From the NCBI RefSeq assembly GCF_013911965.1, contig NZ_JACESE010000009.1:1-64000 (forward strand): a stretch of 64,000 nucleotides of DNA, written 5' to 3'. Numbering within the stretch: position 1 is the first letter of the stretch; each line of letters opens with the position of its first letter. Origin of the DNA: Phenylobacterium sp. (GTDB lineage Bacteria; Pseudomonadota; Alphaproteobacteria; Caulobacterales; Caulobacteraceae). Made by a program: the position numbers and the translations under genes. The notes beneath the pieces are model-generated. The model saw nothing but the letters and a program-made list of their open reading frames with translations, had not been told where the DNA came from and searched no databases. This document shows positions 18,557-29,219 of this stretch, piece by piece.

Positions 18557-21500
18557 ATGAACGATCCCAACCACGCCCGCCTGAAGAGCGAGCTTGAGAC
18601 CGAACTGCTGCGCGCGCTGGGCGCCGGCCCGGCGAGTTCCGCCCTCGCCGACTTCGCCGCCCAGGTGGGCGAGGACGTCGCCGCCGACGAACTGCCCGAC
18701 CTCTCGCCCGCCGACTTGGCGGCGAACCTCGCCGACTTCTGGCGCTTCGCCGAGAAGCGCCGCGGTCTGTCGCCCGCCATTCGCGTCGTGCGGGCGGTCA
18801 CCGCCGGCGGCGGCGACGCCGATTACGACCGGCTGGAGGTCGTCCAGCCGGACGCCCCCTTCCTGGTGGACTCCGTCATGGGCGAGATCGCCGATCTCGG
18901 CTTCCCCGTCCGGGCCATGTTCCATCCGGTGGTGGAGATCGGCCGCGACGCCAAGGGCGTGCGGACGGAGGCCGGCGAGCCCATCGCGGAGTCGATGATC
19001 CAGGTGATCCTCGACCGCGTGGGCCAGGATCGCGAAGGCCAGCTTCTCGCCGGCGTGCGCGAGGCGCTGGAGGATGCGCGCGCCGCGGTGGCCGACTTCC
19101 CCGCCATGCTCGACCTCATGGAACGCACCATGGCGGAGCTCGAGCAGGCGCCCGACTCGGTCCGCCGCGAGGAGGAGCTCGGCTTTCTGCGCTGGCTGCA
19201 CAAGGACCACTTCGTCTTCCTGGGCGCCCGCATCTACGAATATCCCCGCGCCAAGGGCGGCGGCTACGCCGCCGAGGAGCCGCTGTTCCAGCCGCAGGAC
19301 GGACTGGGCGTTCTGCGCGATCCGGAACGGCGGGTGCTGCGCCGGACCAACGAGCCGGCCATCCTCACCGCCCAGCTGCAGCGGGCGATCGGCGAGGAGG
19401 CGGCCGTGACGGTGGCCAAGGCCAATATGCGCTCGCGCGTCCATCGCCGCGGCTACATGGACTATGTGGGCGTCCGCCGCTTCGGGCCCGACGGCCGGCC
19501 GTCGGGCGAGGTGCGTTTCGTCGGCCTGTTCACGGCCGAGGCCTACGACCAGCCGGTGGCCGCCGTGCCGCTGGTGCGGGCCAAGGTCGCCGCCGTTCTG
19601 GCGCGCGCCGCCAAGGCGCCCGGCAGCCACAACGGCAAGCGGCTGAAGAACATCGTCGAGAACTACCCCCGCGACGAGCTCTTCCAGATGACCGAGGACC
19701 AGCTGCTGGAGAATGCGCTGGGCATCCTGCATCTGCACGACCGGCCGCGGGTCCGCGTGTTCGAGCGGCGCGACCCGTTCGATCGCTTCTGTTCGGTCCT
19801 GATGTTCGTCCCGCGGGAGCGCTACGACTCCGACCTGCGCAAGCGCGCCGGCGCCATCCTGGCCGAGGCCTATGGCGGCCGTGTCTCGGCCTACTATCCC
19901 AGCTTCTCGGACTCGCCCCTGGCGCGGGTCCACTTCATCATCGGCTTCACGCCGGGACGCCATCGCGATCCGAACCTCGCCGAGGTGGAGGCGAAGATCG
20001 CCGAGGCGGCCCGGACGTGGGAGGACCGGTTCGAGGCCGCCGTGCGCGACCTCGACCGTCCCGCGGCCGCCACGGCCGAGCTGCTCGCCCGCTACGCCGG
20101 GGCCTTCCCGGCCGGCTACCGCGACCGCTATGAGGCGCCCGAGGCGTTGGCCGACATGGCCGTCATCGACGACCTGCAGGCCGGCGAGTCCGTGCGGGTG
20201 CGGGCCTTCCGGCGCGAGCTCGACACCCCGCGGCAGTTCCGCTTCAAGCTCTACCGGCCGCACGAACCTGCGCCCCTGGCCGACGTGCTTCCGATCCTGG
20301 AGAGCATGGGCCTGAAGGCCGTGGTGGAAGCCGGCTTTCCGGTGCGCCGGACGGGCGCCGACGTGGTCTGGGTGCACGAGTTCGAACTGGACGATCCGCG
20401 CGGCGAGCACCTGGTGTTCGGCGAGGTGAAGACCTGTTTCGAGCAGGCCTTCGTCGCGGTGTGGACCGGCCAGGCCGAGAACGACGGATTCAACCGCCTG
20501 GTCCTCGAACTGTCGGTGGGCTGGCGAGAGGCCGGCCTGGTCCGCGCGCTGGCCCGCTATCGCCAGCAGAGCGGCCTCGATCCCTCCCAGCGCGTGCAGG
20601 AGGAGGCGCTCACGCGTCACGCCGGCGTGACGCGCCTGATCCTCGACCTCTTCCGCACCCGTTTCGATCCCGCCCTGCGCGCCGATGTGGCCGCCCGCGA
20701 ACAGCAGGGGCGGGCGATCATGGCCGAGATCACCGAGGCCCTGCAGCTGGTCGAAAGCCTGGACGACGACCGCGTCCTGCGCCGCATGGCCCTGCTGGTG
20801 CAGGCCATCCTGCGCACCAACTACTACCAGGCCGCCGAAGACGGCGCGCCCAAGGCCTATATCAGCTTCAAGGTGGCCAGCGAGGACCTGGCGGATCTGC
20901 CCGCGCCCAAGCCCTACCGCGAGATCTACGTCTGGTCGCCCCAGGTGGAGGGCGTCCACCTGCGCTTCGGCCCGGTCGCCCGCGGCGGCCTGCGCTGGTC
21001 CGACCGGCGCGACGATTTCCGCACCGAGGTGCTGGGCCTGGCCAAGGCTCAGCAGGTGAAGAACGCCGTCATCGTGCCCGTGGGCGCCAAGGGCGGCTTC
21101 TATCCCAAGCAGCTGCCGGCCGGCGGCGCGCCCGACGCGGTCCGGGCGGCCGCCGTCGAGGCCTACAAGACCTTCCTGCGCGGCCTGCTCGACATCACCG
21201 ACAATCTGACCCCCGAGGGCGAGGTCATCCATCCGCCGGGGGTCATCCTGCACGACGGCGACGATCCCTATCTGGTGGTCGCCGCCGACAAGGGCACGGC
21301 GACCTTCTCCGACATCGCCAACGGTCTGGCCGAGTCCTACGGCTTCTGGCTGGGCGACGCCTTCGCCTCCGGCGGCTCGGCGGGCTACGACCACAAGGAG
21401 ATGGGCATCACCGCCCGCGGCGCCTGGGAGGCGGTCAAGCGCCACTTCCGGGAGATGGGCAAGGACATCCAGTCCGAGCCTTTCACCGTGGTGGGCGTCG

Positions 21501-23410
21501 GCGACATGTCGGGCGACGTCTTCGGCAACGGCATGCTGCTGTCCAACCAGACGCGCCTGCTGGCCGCCTTCGACCACCGCCACATCTTCCTCGATCCCGA
21601 TCCGAACCCGGCGGCCGCCTTCGCCGAGCGCCAGCGCATGTTCGCCCTGCCGCGCTCGTCCTGGGACGACTACGACCGCTCGGCCATCTCCGAGGGCGGC
21701 GGCGTCTTCCCGCGCAGCCAGAAGTCCATCCCCCTGACGCCGCAGGTGCGCCAGATGCTGGAGATCGAGGCCGAGGCCGTGACGCCGGCCGAGCTGATCA
21801 GCGCCATCCTCAAGGCGCCGGCCGAGCTGCTCTATCTCGGCGGCATCGGCACATACGTGAAGGCGAGCCGCGAGAGCCACGCCGACGTCGGCGACAAGAC
21901 CAACGATGCCCTGCGCGTCGACGCCGACGAGCTGCGGGTCAAGGTGATCGGCGAGGGGGCCAATCTCGGCCTCACCCAGGCCGCGCGGATCGAATTCGCC
22001 CAGGGCGGCGGACGGGTGGACACCGACGCCATCGACAATTCCGCCGGCGTGGACTCCTCCGACCACGAGGTGAACATCAAGATCCTCACCGGAATGGTCG
22101 AGCGCGCCGGCGCCCTGACCCGGCCGGAACGGGACAAGCTCCTGCGCTCCATGGTCGACGAGGTGGCCGCCCACGTCCTGGAGCACAATTACGACCAGAC
22201 CCAGGCCCTGTCCCTGCTGGAGATGGACGCCGTCGGCGAGCTGGAGCCCCACGCCCGCTTCATGGCGCGGCTGGAGGCCGTGGGCCGGCTGGACCGCGCC
22301 GTCGAGGGCCTGCCCGACGCCGCCGAGATCGCCGAGCGCCAGAAGGCGGGGCGCGGCATGACGCGGCCCGAACTCGCCGTCCTGCTGGCCTATGGCAAGA
22401 TCCAGCTCTTCCGCGAGATGGTCGAGACCGACGTGCCGGACGATCCCTGGTTCGAGCAGGTGCTGGAGGGCTACTTCCCCGGTCCGCTCATGCGGTTCGC
22501 GCCGGAGATGCGCCGCCACCGCCTGCGCCGGGAGATCATCGCCACGGTGGTCGCCAACGACGTCGTCAATCGGTGCGGCCCGAGTTTCCCCGGCCGGCTG
22601 ATGGCGTCCGCCGGCTGCGGCGCGGAGGCCTTCTTCGTGGGCTACGAGGCCGCCCGCGCGGTGCTGCAGCTCGCGCCGCTGTGGGAGGCGGTCGAGGCCC
22701 TGGACAATGTCGTTCCCGCCCAGGCTCAGCTCCTGCTGCTGCGCCGGCTGGCCGGCAACCTGCGCGGCATGACCTTCTGGCTCGCCCGGCGCGCGGCGCG
22801 CGAAGGCGCCCAGGTCAGCCCCCTGATCGCCCGCTACGCCAAGCCCGTGCAGGCGATCCGCAGCCTGATGCCGGACATCCTCACCGAGGTGGAGCGGGCC
22901 GGGCTCGACCGGCAGGCCGGCGCCCTGATCGAGGCCGGCGCGCCGGCGGATCTCGCCCGGGAGGTGGTGAACCTCCAGCCGCTGACCATCGCCGCCGACG
23001 TGGCCGATCTCGCCGAGGCCTCCCGCTGGCCGGTCGAGAGCGTCGCCCGCCTCTACCATCAGGTGGGCGCAGCCTTCGCCTTCGACAGGCTGCGGGCGGC
23101 GGCGGGCGGCCATTCGGCCGGCGACGCCTTCGAACGCGCGGCCGTCCGGCGCCTGGTGGAGGATCTGCTGACCGAACAGACGGCGATCACCCGCGCCATC
23201 CTCAAGGACGCCCGCGGTCCGAAGGCGGCCGAGGACGTCACCTCCGCCCGGGCCGTGGTGGCCGCCTGGGCCGAGCGGCTGGGCGAACCCGTGCTGCAGG
23301 CCCGGCGCACGGTCGAGGAGGTGGAAGCCTCCAGCGGCGGCTGGACCTTCGCCAAGCTGACCATCGCCAACGGCGCGCTGCGCGAACTCGCCGCCCAGGC
23401 CGGGGGCTGA
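18557..23410 (+). CDS. gdhB: NAD-specific glutamate dehydrogenase, large (about 180 kDa) type
   Basis: A 1617-residue enzyme of the L-GDH180 class that oxidises glutamate to 2-oxoglutarate and ammonia with NAD, a catabolic role. The N-terminal half (about residues 1-700) holds ACT-like regulatory regions. The catalytic core begins near RGGLRWSDR, with the substrate-binding/catalytic Lys845 in VGAKGGF. GDMSGDVFGNGMLLS and GEGANLG follow, and a C-terminal helical domain of about 380 residues ends the protein. Full family length with no break. ATG at 18557 follows CAGGGGG. The gene probably takes glutamate made by the arginine/ornithine operon near 59 kb. A terminator-like hairpin lies in its leader. 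In Caulobacter the homologous enzyme also influences FtsZ; whether that applies here is unknown. Confidence 0.95.
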   Translation: MNDPNHARLKSELETELLRALGAGPASSALADFAAQVGEDVAADELPDLSPADLAANLADFWRFAEKRRGLSPAIRVVRAVTAGGGDADYDRLEVVQPDAPFLVDSVMGEIADLGFPVRAMFHPVVEIGRDAKGVRTEAGEPIAESMIQVILDRVGQDREGQLLAGVREALEDARAAVADFPAMLDLMERTMAELEQAPDSVRREEELGFLRWLHKDHFVFLGARIYEYPRAKGGGYAAEEPLFQPQDGLGVLRDPERRVLRRTNEPAILTAQLQRAIGEEAAVTVAKANMRSRVHRRGYMDYVGVRRFGPDGRPSGEVRFVGLFTAEAYDQPVAAVPLVRAKVAAVLARAAKAPGSHNGKRLKNIVENYPRDELFQMTEDQLLENALGILHLHDRPRVRVFERRDPFDRFCSVLMFVPRERYDSDLRKRAGAILAEAYGGRVSAYYPSFSDSPLARVHFIIGFTPGRHRDPNLAEVEAKIAEAARTWEDRFEAAVRDLDRPAAATAELLARYAGAFPAGYRDRYEAPEALADMAVIDDLQAGESVRVRAFRRELDTPRQFRFKLYRPHEPAPLADVLPILESMGLKAVVEAGFPVRRTGADVVWVHEFELDDPRGEHLVFGEVKTCFEQAFVAVWTGQAENDGFNRLVLELSVGWREAGLVRALARYRQQSGLDPSQRVQEEALTRHAGVTRLILDLFRTRFDPALRADVAAREQQGRAIMAEITEALQLVESLDDDRVLRRMALLVQAILRTNYYQAAEDGAPKAYISFKVASEDLADLPAPKPYREIYVWSPQVEGVHLRFGPVARGGLRWSDRRDDFRTEVLGLAKAQQVKNAVIVPVGAKGGFYPKQLPAGGAPDAVRAAAVEAYKTFLRGLLDITDNLTPEGEVIHPPGVILHDGDDPYLVVAADKGTATFSDIANGLAESYGFWLGDAFASGGSAGYDHKEMGITARGAWEAVKRHFREMGKDIQSEPFTVVGVGDMSGDVFGNGMLLSNQTRLLAAFDHRHIFLDPDPNPAAAFAERQRMFALPRSSWDDYDRSAISEGGGVFPRSQKSIPLTPQVRQMLEIEAEAVTPAELISAILKAPAELLYLGGIGTYVKASRESHADVGDKTNDALRVDADELRVKVIGEGANLGLTQAARIEFAQGGGRVDTDAIDNSAGVDSSDHEVNIKILTGMVERAGALTRPERDKLLRSMVDEVAAHVLEHNYDQTQALSLLEMDAVGELEPHARFMARLEAVGRLDRAVEGLPDAAEIAERQKAGRGMTRPELAVLLAYGKIQLFREMVETDVPDDPWFEQVLEGYFPGPLMRFAPEMRRHRLRREIIATVVANDVVNRCGPSFPGRLMASAGCGAEAFFVGYEAARAVLQLAPLWEAVEALDNVVPAQAQLLLLRRLAGNLRGMTFWLARRAAREGAQVSPLIARYAKPVQAIRSLMPDILTEVERAGLDRQAGALIEAGAPADLAREVVNLQPLTIAADVADLAEASRWPVESVARLYHQVGAAFAFDRLRAAAGGHSAGDAFERAAVRRLVEDLLTEQTAITRAILKDARGPKAAEDVTSARAVVAAWAERLGEPVLQARRTVEEVEASSGGWTFAKLTIANGALRELAAQAGG

Positions 23411-23524
23411 TTTCCGTACCGTTCCTTCGACGCCCCGACGGCGGCCGGCGCGCTTGACCTCGCGTCCGGCGGCGCCGCAAATGGCCGGCATTCAAACAAG
23501 CATTTCAATCAGGGAACGCGCGCC

Positions 23525-24286
23525 ATGGAACTGTTCGATCTGACCGGCAAGGTGGCTGTCATCACCGGCTCCTCGCGCGGCATCGGCAAGGCGATCGCCG
23601 AGCGCATGGCCGAGCACGGCGCCAAGGTGGTGATCTCCTCGCGCAAGGCCGGGCCCTGCGACGAGGTCGCCGCGGCGATCAACGAGAAGCATCCGGGCGC
23701 GGCGATCGCGGTTCCCGCCTCCATCTCGTCCAAGGAAGACCTGCAGCGCCTGGTGGACGAGACGATCAAGGCCTTCGGCAAGATCGACATCGTCGTCTGC
23801 AACGCCGCCACCAACCCCTTCTTCGGCCCGATGTCGAAGATCGAGGACGACGCCTTCCGCAAGATTCTCGACAACAACATCATCGCCAACAACTGGCTGA
23901 TCCAGATGGCGGCGCCGCAGATGCGCGAGCGCAAGGACGGCGCCGTGATCATCATCTCCTCGATCGGCGGCCTGCGCGGCTCCACGGGCATCGGCGCCTA
24001 CAACATCTCCAAGGCCGCCGACTTCCAGCTGGCCCGCAACCTCGCCGTCGAGCTCGGTCCCGACAACATCCGCGTCAACTGCATCGCGCCGGGCCTGGTG
24101 AAGACCGACTTCGCCCGCGCCCTGTGGGACACCCCCGAAGCCGAAAAGCGCTCCAGCGCCAACAACCCCCTGCGCCGCCTGGGCGAGCCGGACGACATCG
24201 CCGGCGCGGCGGTGTTCCTGGCCTCGAAGGCGGGCTCCTGGATGACCGGTCAGGCGATTGTGGTCGATGGCGGCTCCACCTGCTGA
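23525..24286 (+). CDS. SDR-family oxidoreductase
   Basis: A 253-residue SDR with GSSRGIGKAIAERM, SSRKAGPC after the second strand (Arg/Lys there suggests NADP use), NAATNPF in place of NNAG, catalytic YNISKAA, and a C-terminal GQAIVVDGGST. The NAATNP variant is characteristic of an alphaproteobacterial group close to glucose/ribitol or carbonyl reductase-like SDRs. ATG at 23525 has AGGGA at about 9 bases. A GNAT gene overlaps its last 20 bases on the same strand, so they are likely co-expressed. Substrate not determinable. Confidence 0.9.
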   Translation: MELFDLTGKVAVITGSSRGIGKAIAERMAEHGAKVVISSRKAGPCDEVAAAINEKHPGAAIAVPASISSKEDLQRLVDETIKAFGKIDIVVCNAATNPFFGPMSKIEDDAFRKILDNNIIANNWLIQMAAPQMRERKDGAVIIISSIGGLRGSTGIGAYNISKAADFQLARNLAVELGPDNIRVNCIAPGLVKTDFARALWDTPEAEKRSSANNPLRRLGEPDDIAGAAVFLASKAGSWMTGQAIVVDGGSTC

Positions 24287-24749
24287 GGCCGTCCCGGCCT
24301 TCGCCTTCGCCCCGGCTTCGGCCGGGGACCTGGAGGCGCTGACAGAGTTGCGGCTGGCGGTGATGGCCGAGAGCTTCAACCGCATCGGCCGTTTCAATCC
24401 GGATCGGGCGCGGGCGTGGTTTGCGCAGACCTATCGCCCCGAGACCACCCGCCTGATCCGCGTGGGCGAGGCCACCGCCGGCTGCGTCGCCTTCTATCCG
24501 GCCGAACCTGGGACGCTGAAGCTCGAACACTTCTACCTGGCGTCGGAGTGGCAGGGCCGGGGCCTCGGGACCGCCGTCCTCGATGTCCTGCTGGCGGAGG
24601 CCGACGCGGCGGGCGCGCGGGTCATCCTCACCGTCCTGCGCGAGAGCGACGCCCGGCGTCTCTACGAACGCCGCGGCTTCGTCGAGACCGGGCGCGACGA
24701 CCTCGACGTCTACATGACGCGTGCGGCGCGCCCTACCGCGCCAGTCTGA
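24267..24749 (+). CDS. GNAT-family N-acetyltransferase
   Basis: A 160-residue protein of the Acetyltransf_1 fold: acetyl-CoA-binding QGRGLGTAVLDVLL (about residues 95-108), preceded by the LEHFYLASEWQ strand and followed by RLYERRGFVETGRDDLDVYM. This compact form acetylates small molecules, amines or protein N termini. The start ATG at 24267 lies inside the SDR gene, overlapping its last 20 bases. A TTG at 24258 is possible but less likely. It ends by overlapping the convergent kinase gene by 17 bases. Acceptor unknown. Confidence 0.85.
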   Translation: MAAPPAEAVPAFAFAPASAGDLEALTELRLAVMAESFNRIGRFNPDRARAWFAQTYRPETTRLIRVGEATAGCVAFYPAEPGTLKLEHFYLASEWQGRGLGTAVLDVLLAEADAAGARVILTVLRESDARRLYERRGFVETGRDDLDVYMTRAARPTAPV

Positions 24750-25746
24750 CGGCCTCGGCGAACCGCCCGCTCGCCAGGTTCGCGCGCGCCGCCCGCAGGT
24801 GCGCCAGTCCATAGACGACGCGGCTGTCCCAGGAATCGAGCGGAAAGCGGCCCTGCGCCAGGGCCAGGCGCACCTCGCGGAGATCAGCTGCGATCCCCTC
24901 GGGCGCCAGGCGCGCGTCCGGCCGCTCGCCGGCGAGGCCGGAGAGAAAGGCCACGCCATAAAAGACGTGGTTGAGCTGCCGGGCCAGGAAGAGGCGGGCG
25001 GACTGCGCCTCTGTCGGCGGGCCGCCGAAATAGGCGTGAGTCAGGACGGCCAGTTCGGCGTCGTCGCGCGTCGTGTTGTTGGCCAGAGCGGCCAGGTCCA
25101 CATAGCGGTCGGCGAGGAAGGCCGCCTCCCAGTCCACCACCCACAGCCGGCCGTCTTCGACCAGGATGTTGCGCGGGTTGAGGTCGTTGTGGCTGGACAC
25201 GGGCTCCGGCGCCAGCGCCCGACAGGCGCGGTCGAGCTCGCCATAGCCCGCAAGCTCTTCGTCCAGGGCCTCCGACGCCAGCAGGGCTGAGCTGCGAAGC
25301 TGGCCGATCATGTCGGCCATGCCGTCCATATAGTCGACGAAACGCGGGAAAGGCGGCGTGGCGTGCAGGCGGCGGGCGAGCGCGCCCAGGGCGGCGATCA
25401 TCGCCTCGCGCGGCCCGTCGAAGCCCTCCGCCAGCGGGCGTCCCTCCACGAACCGGGTGATGCAGGCGCCGGTCTGCGGGTCGGCGTAGCGGAGCGGCGG
25501 CGCGATCCCCGCCTCGGCGGCGATGCGCAGGCATGGCAGCCACCGCTCCGGATCGCGCAGCGCATCGCGGGCCTTCGGCGCGCGCAGCAGCCAGGCGCAG
25601 CCCTCGGCCTCAAGGCGGAAGACGTCGGCGCCGGAGAAGCCGCCGATGATCCGGCGGGCGCCGGTGACAGGGGCGTTTCCGAAGGCGGCGCGCAGGGCGT
25701 CGACGGCGGCGGGCGTGTCGAACAGGGTCGGGACGGCGAGGGTCAT
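24733..25746 (-). CDS. Aminoglycoside phosphotransferase-family kinase (choline/APH fold)
   Basis: A 337-residue small-molecule kinase. The catalytic loop SSHNDLNPRNILV (HxDxxxxN) and the metal-binding Asp in WVVDWEAA are intact; the N-terminal lobe holds the Gly-rich ATP region GGFSGADVFRLE. The family includes choline, ethanolamine, homoserine, thiamine and antibiotic kinases. The FVEGRPL and HATPPFP segments resemble choline-kinase-like members, so an antibiotic-resistance role should not be assumed. ATG at 25746 has no ribosome binding site, and the promoter-like TTGACG...CATTAG ends about 7 bases before it, so translation is probably leaderless. Two CCGG-centred sites flank this promoter. 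Confidence 0.88.
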   Translation of the reverse strand: MTLAVPTLFDTPAAVDALRAAFGNAPVTGARRIIGGFSGADVFRLEAEGCAWLLRAPKARDALRDPERWLPCLRIAAEAGIAPPLRYADPQTGACITRFVEGRPLAEGFDGPREAMIAALGALARRLHATPPFPRFVDYMDGMADMIGQLRSSALLASEALDEELAGYGELDRACRALAPEPVSSHNDLNPRNILVEDGRLWVVDWEAAFLADRYVDLAALANNTTRDDAELAVLTHAYFGGPPTEAQSARLFLARQLNHVFYGVAFLSGLAGERPDARLAPEGIAADLREVRLALAQGRFPLDSWDSRVVYGLAHLRAARANLASGRFAEAVRLAR

Positions 25747-25752
25747 GCGCGG

Positions 25753-25797
25753 CTAATGACCCGGATAAAAAGCGGCGTCAATATCTTCCGGGTAAAA
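25753..25797 (-). promoter_or_regulatory. Promoter of the APH-type kinase with two CCGG(A/G)TAAAA boxes
   Basis: On the minus strand TTGACG (25781-25776), a 17-base spacer and CATTAG (25758-25753) make a plausible promoter. On the plus strand ACCCGGATAAAA (25759-25770) and TTCCGGGTAAAA (25786-25797) are near-identical boxes 27 bases apart. Each contains a CCGG core; one covers the -10 side and the other lies upstream of the -35. This looks like two operator sites of one regulator. Confidence 0.45.
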
Positions 25798-26964
25798 TTA
25801 CCGGCGCAGCGCCAGGTCGCGGGCGCGGGCCAGGCGCGCCGCGCCTTCGTCCAGGGTGGCGTCGGCCTTGGCGAAGCAGAGCCGCAAGATGGTGGTGGCC
25901 GGATCCCGCTCATAGAGCGCGCTGACGGGGATGGCGGCCACGCCGGCCTCGCGCACCGCCAGCAGGGCGAACTCGCGGTCGCTCATCGCCACGCCCGAAG
26001 CGGCCAGATCGACATTGAGGAAGTAGGTCCCCTGCGAGGGGAGGACGGCGAACCCCTCCCGACGCAGGGCCTCGGCCAGGCGCGTCTGCGAGGCCGCCAG
26101 CGTCCGCGGCATGGCCTCGAACCAGTCGCCGGGCTCGTCCAGGCCGAAGGCCACGGCCGCCTGCAGGTTGGGCGGGGTGGTGAAGGTCAGGAACTGGTGC
26201 GCGCGGGCGAGCACCCGCGACAGGGCCGGCGCGGCGCACAGGAAGCCGACCTTCCAGCCGGTCAGGCCGAACATCTTGCCGGCCGACCCGATCTTCACGC
26301 AGCGCTCGCGCATGCCGGGGAAGGCGATGAGCGGCCGGTGAGCGGCGGGCGTGAAGACCACCTGTTCCCAGACCTCGTCGCAGATGGCGGTCAGGTCGTG
26401 GGCGACGCAGATCTCCGCCAGCAACGCCAGGTCGTCCTCCGGCAGGACGAGCCCCGTGGGATTGACCGGATTGTTCAGCACGACGAACCGCGTCCGCGGC
26501 GTGATCGCCGCCTCCAGCAGGGCCCGGGTGAACCGCCAGTCCGGCGGGTTGAGCGTCACCAGGCGCGGAACCCCGCCCGCGCGCCGGATCAGCGGCAGAT
26601 AGGCGTCGTAGACCGGTTGGAAGACGATCACCTCGTCGCCCGGCTCGATCAGGGCCAGGAAGGCCGCGGCCAGGGCCTCTGTGGCGCCGGAGGTGACGGT
26701 CACCTCGGTCATCGGGTCGAGGTCCAACCCCTGGGCGCGGCCATAGTGGCGCGCCACGGCCTGCCGCAGCTCGGGCAGGCCCGCCATGGGCGGATACTGA
26801 TTGTAGCCCGACAGCACCGCCTCGGCCGCCTTGCGGCGCAGCGCCTCGGGTCCCGGATCGTCGGGAAAGCCCTGGCCGAGATTGATGGCGCCCAGCGCCC
26901 GCGCCAGGCCGCTCATCTCCTCGAAGACGGTGGTCGGCAGGGCGGAAAAGACGGCGTCGGGCAT
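25798..26964 (-). CDS. PLP-dependent aminotransferase, class I (kynurenine/methionine type)
   Basis: A 388-residue fold-type I aminotransferase. The Schiff-base Lys sits in SAGKMFGLTGWKVGF, the NPVNPTG motif carries the cofactor-contact Asn, CDEVWEQVVF holds the Asp that pairs with the pyridine nitrogen, and an Arg near LRLCFAK should bind the substrate carboxylate. INLGQGFPDDPGP and GYNQYPPMAGLPELR are signatures of the YbdL/KAT subgroup, which transaminates methionine, aromatic amino acids or kynurenine with 2-oxo acids. I chose ATG at 26964 (MPDAVF); ATG at 27003 gives a longer form. It sits between typA and the kinase gene, all on the minus strand. Confidence 0.9.
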   Translation of the reverse strand: MPDAVFSALPTTVFEEMSGLARALGAINLGQGFPDDPGPEALRRKAAEAVLSGYNQYPPMAGLPELRQAVARHYGRAQGLDLDPMTEVTVTSGATEALAAAFLALIEPGDEVIVFQPVYDAYLPLIRRAGGVPRLVTLNPPDWRFTRALLEAAITPRTRFVVLNNPVNPTGLVLPEDDLALLAEICVAHDLTAICDEVWEQVVFTPAAHRPLIAFPGMRERCVKIGSAGKMFGLTGWKVGFLCAAPALSRVLARAHQFLTFTTPPNLQAAVAFGLDEPGDWFEAMPRTLAASQTRLAEALRREGFAVLPSQGTYFLNVDLAASGVAMSDREFALLAVREAGVAAIPVSALYERDPATTILRLCFAKADATLDEGAARLARARDLALRR

Positions 26965-27045
26965 GGCTCGGTTCCGGAAGGGGCCTTGCGGCTCCTTCAG
27001 CATTCCCCGCCGTCGGCGTCCACGGGAAAGGACGCCCTCGCCGCC

Positions 27046-28878
<1,833 letters not shown>

Positions 28879-29119
28879 AGAAGAGCCTTTTCGGGGAAGC
28901 CGCGGCTTGTAGGCGAGCTTGGCGCGCGGTGCTAGCGCGATCTGATGTCAGTGACGCCGCGCCGCAAGGGGTATTTGTGCGTTGCAACACGAAATGTGCC
29001 GTGATGGCCGCCATTCAACCCCTTGAATGTGCTTAAAAAAGCAAATTCGGCCGTTCATCGGTAAGGTTTGCGACGTTTTTTCCCTTGCCGGTTTGTGCGC
29101 CGCACAGTACATATCGGGC

Positions 29120-29204
29120 TGTGAGGCGTCTCTGACGTCTCTGCCCTTCCTGGGCGTTTCCTCCCTAATGAACTGGCCGCGCCGCTTGGCGCGGCCTTTT
29201 TTTT
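29120..29204 (+). ncRNA. Candidate trans-acting small RNA with CUCCC motif
   Basis: A plus-strand intrinsic terminator stands here although no plus-strand gene precedes it. TTGCCG (29085-29090), 17 bases and TACATA (29108-29113) could be its promoter, giving an RNA of about 85 bases. It would contain a GCCC-TTCCT-GGGC hairpin (29143-29155), then unpaired TTTCCTCCC (29157-29165) and the terminator stem. C-rich anti-Shine-Dalgarno stretches of this kind mark several alphaproteobacterial sRNAs. The 5' end is a guess; I recognise no named family. Confidence 0.4.
29175..29204 (+). terminator. Perfect rho-independent terminator
   Basis: GGCCGCGCC-GCTT-GGCGCGGCC forms a perfect 9-bp stem followed by eight T. 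It is oriented for plus-strand transcription, although both neighbouring genes lie on the minus strand. Confidence 0.85.
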
Positions 29205-29219
29205 CGGAAGGTCGCCCGG

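Larger units (their letters stand above)
28879..29219. other. 341-base intergenic region between typA and hutG
   Basis: No convincing gene is seen. It must hold the minus-strand typA promoter, which I could not place securely; GCTAGC near 28932 is one candidate -10. It also contains a short stem ATTCAA-CCCC-TTGAAT near 29013 and, at its right end, a plus-strand promoter-like pair and a perfect intrinsic terminator, described as a candidate sRNA. Confidence 0.6.

Noticed and set aside
18542-23491. A 1649-codon open frame antisense to glutamate dehydrogenase
   Set aside because: It mirrors the whole gdh gene. In a genome with GC-ending codons the reverse frame rarely meets stops. Its composition is His/Gly/Arg/Ala-rich and motif-free, so it is a shadow.
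24733-25746. Antibiotic resistance from an aminoglycoside phosphotransferase
   Set aside because: The fold is shared with choline and metabolite kinases; no resistance-specific motif or mobile context is seen.
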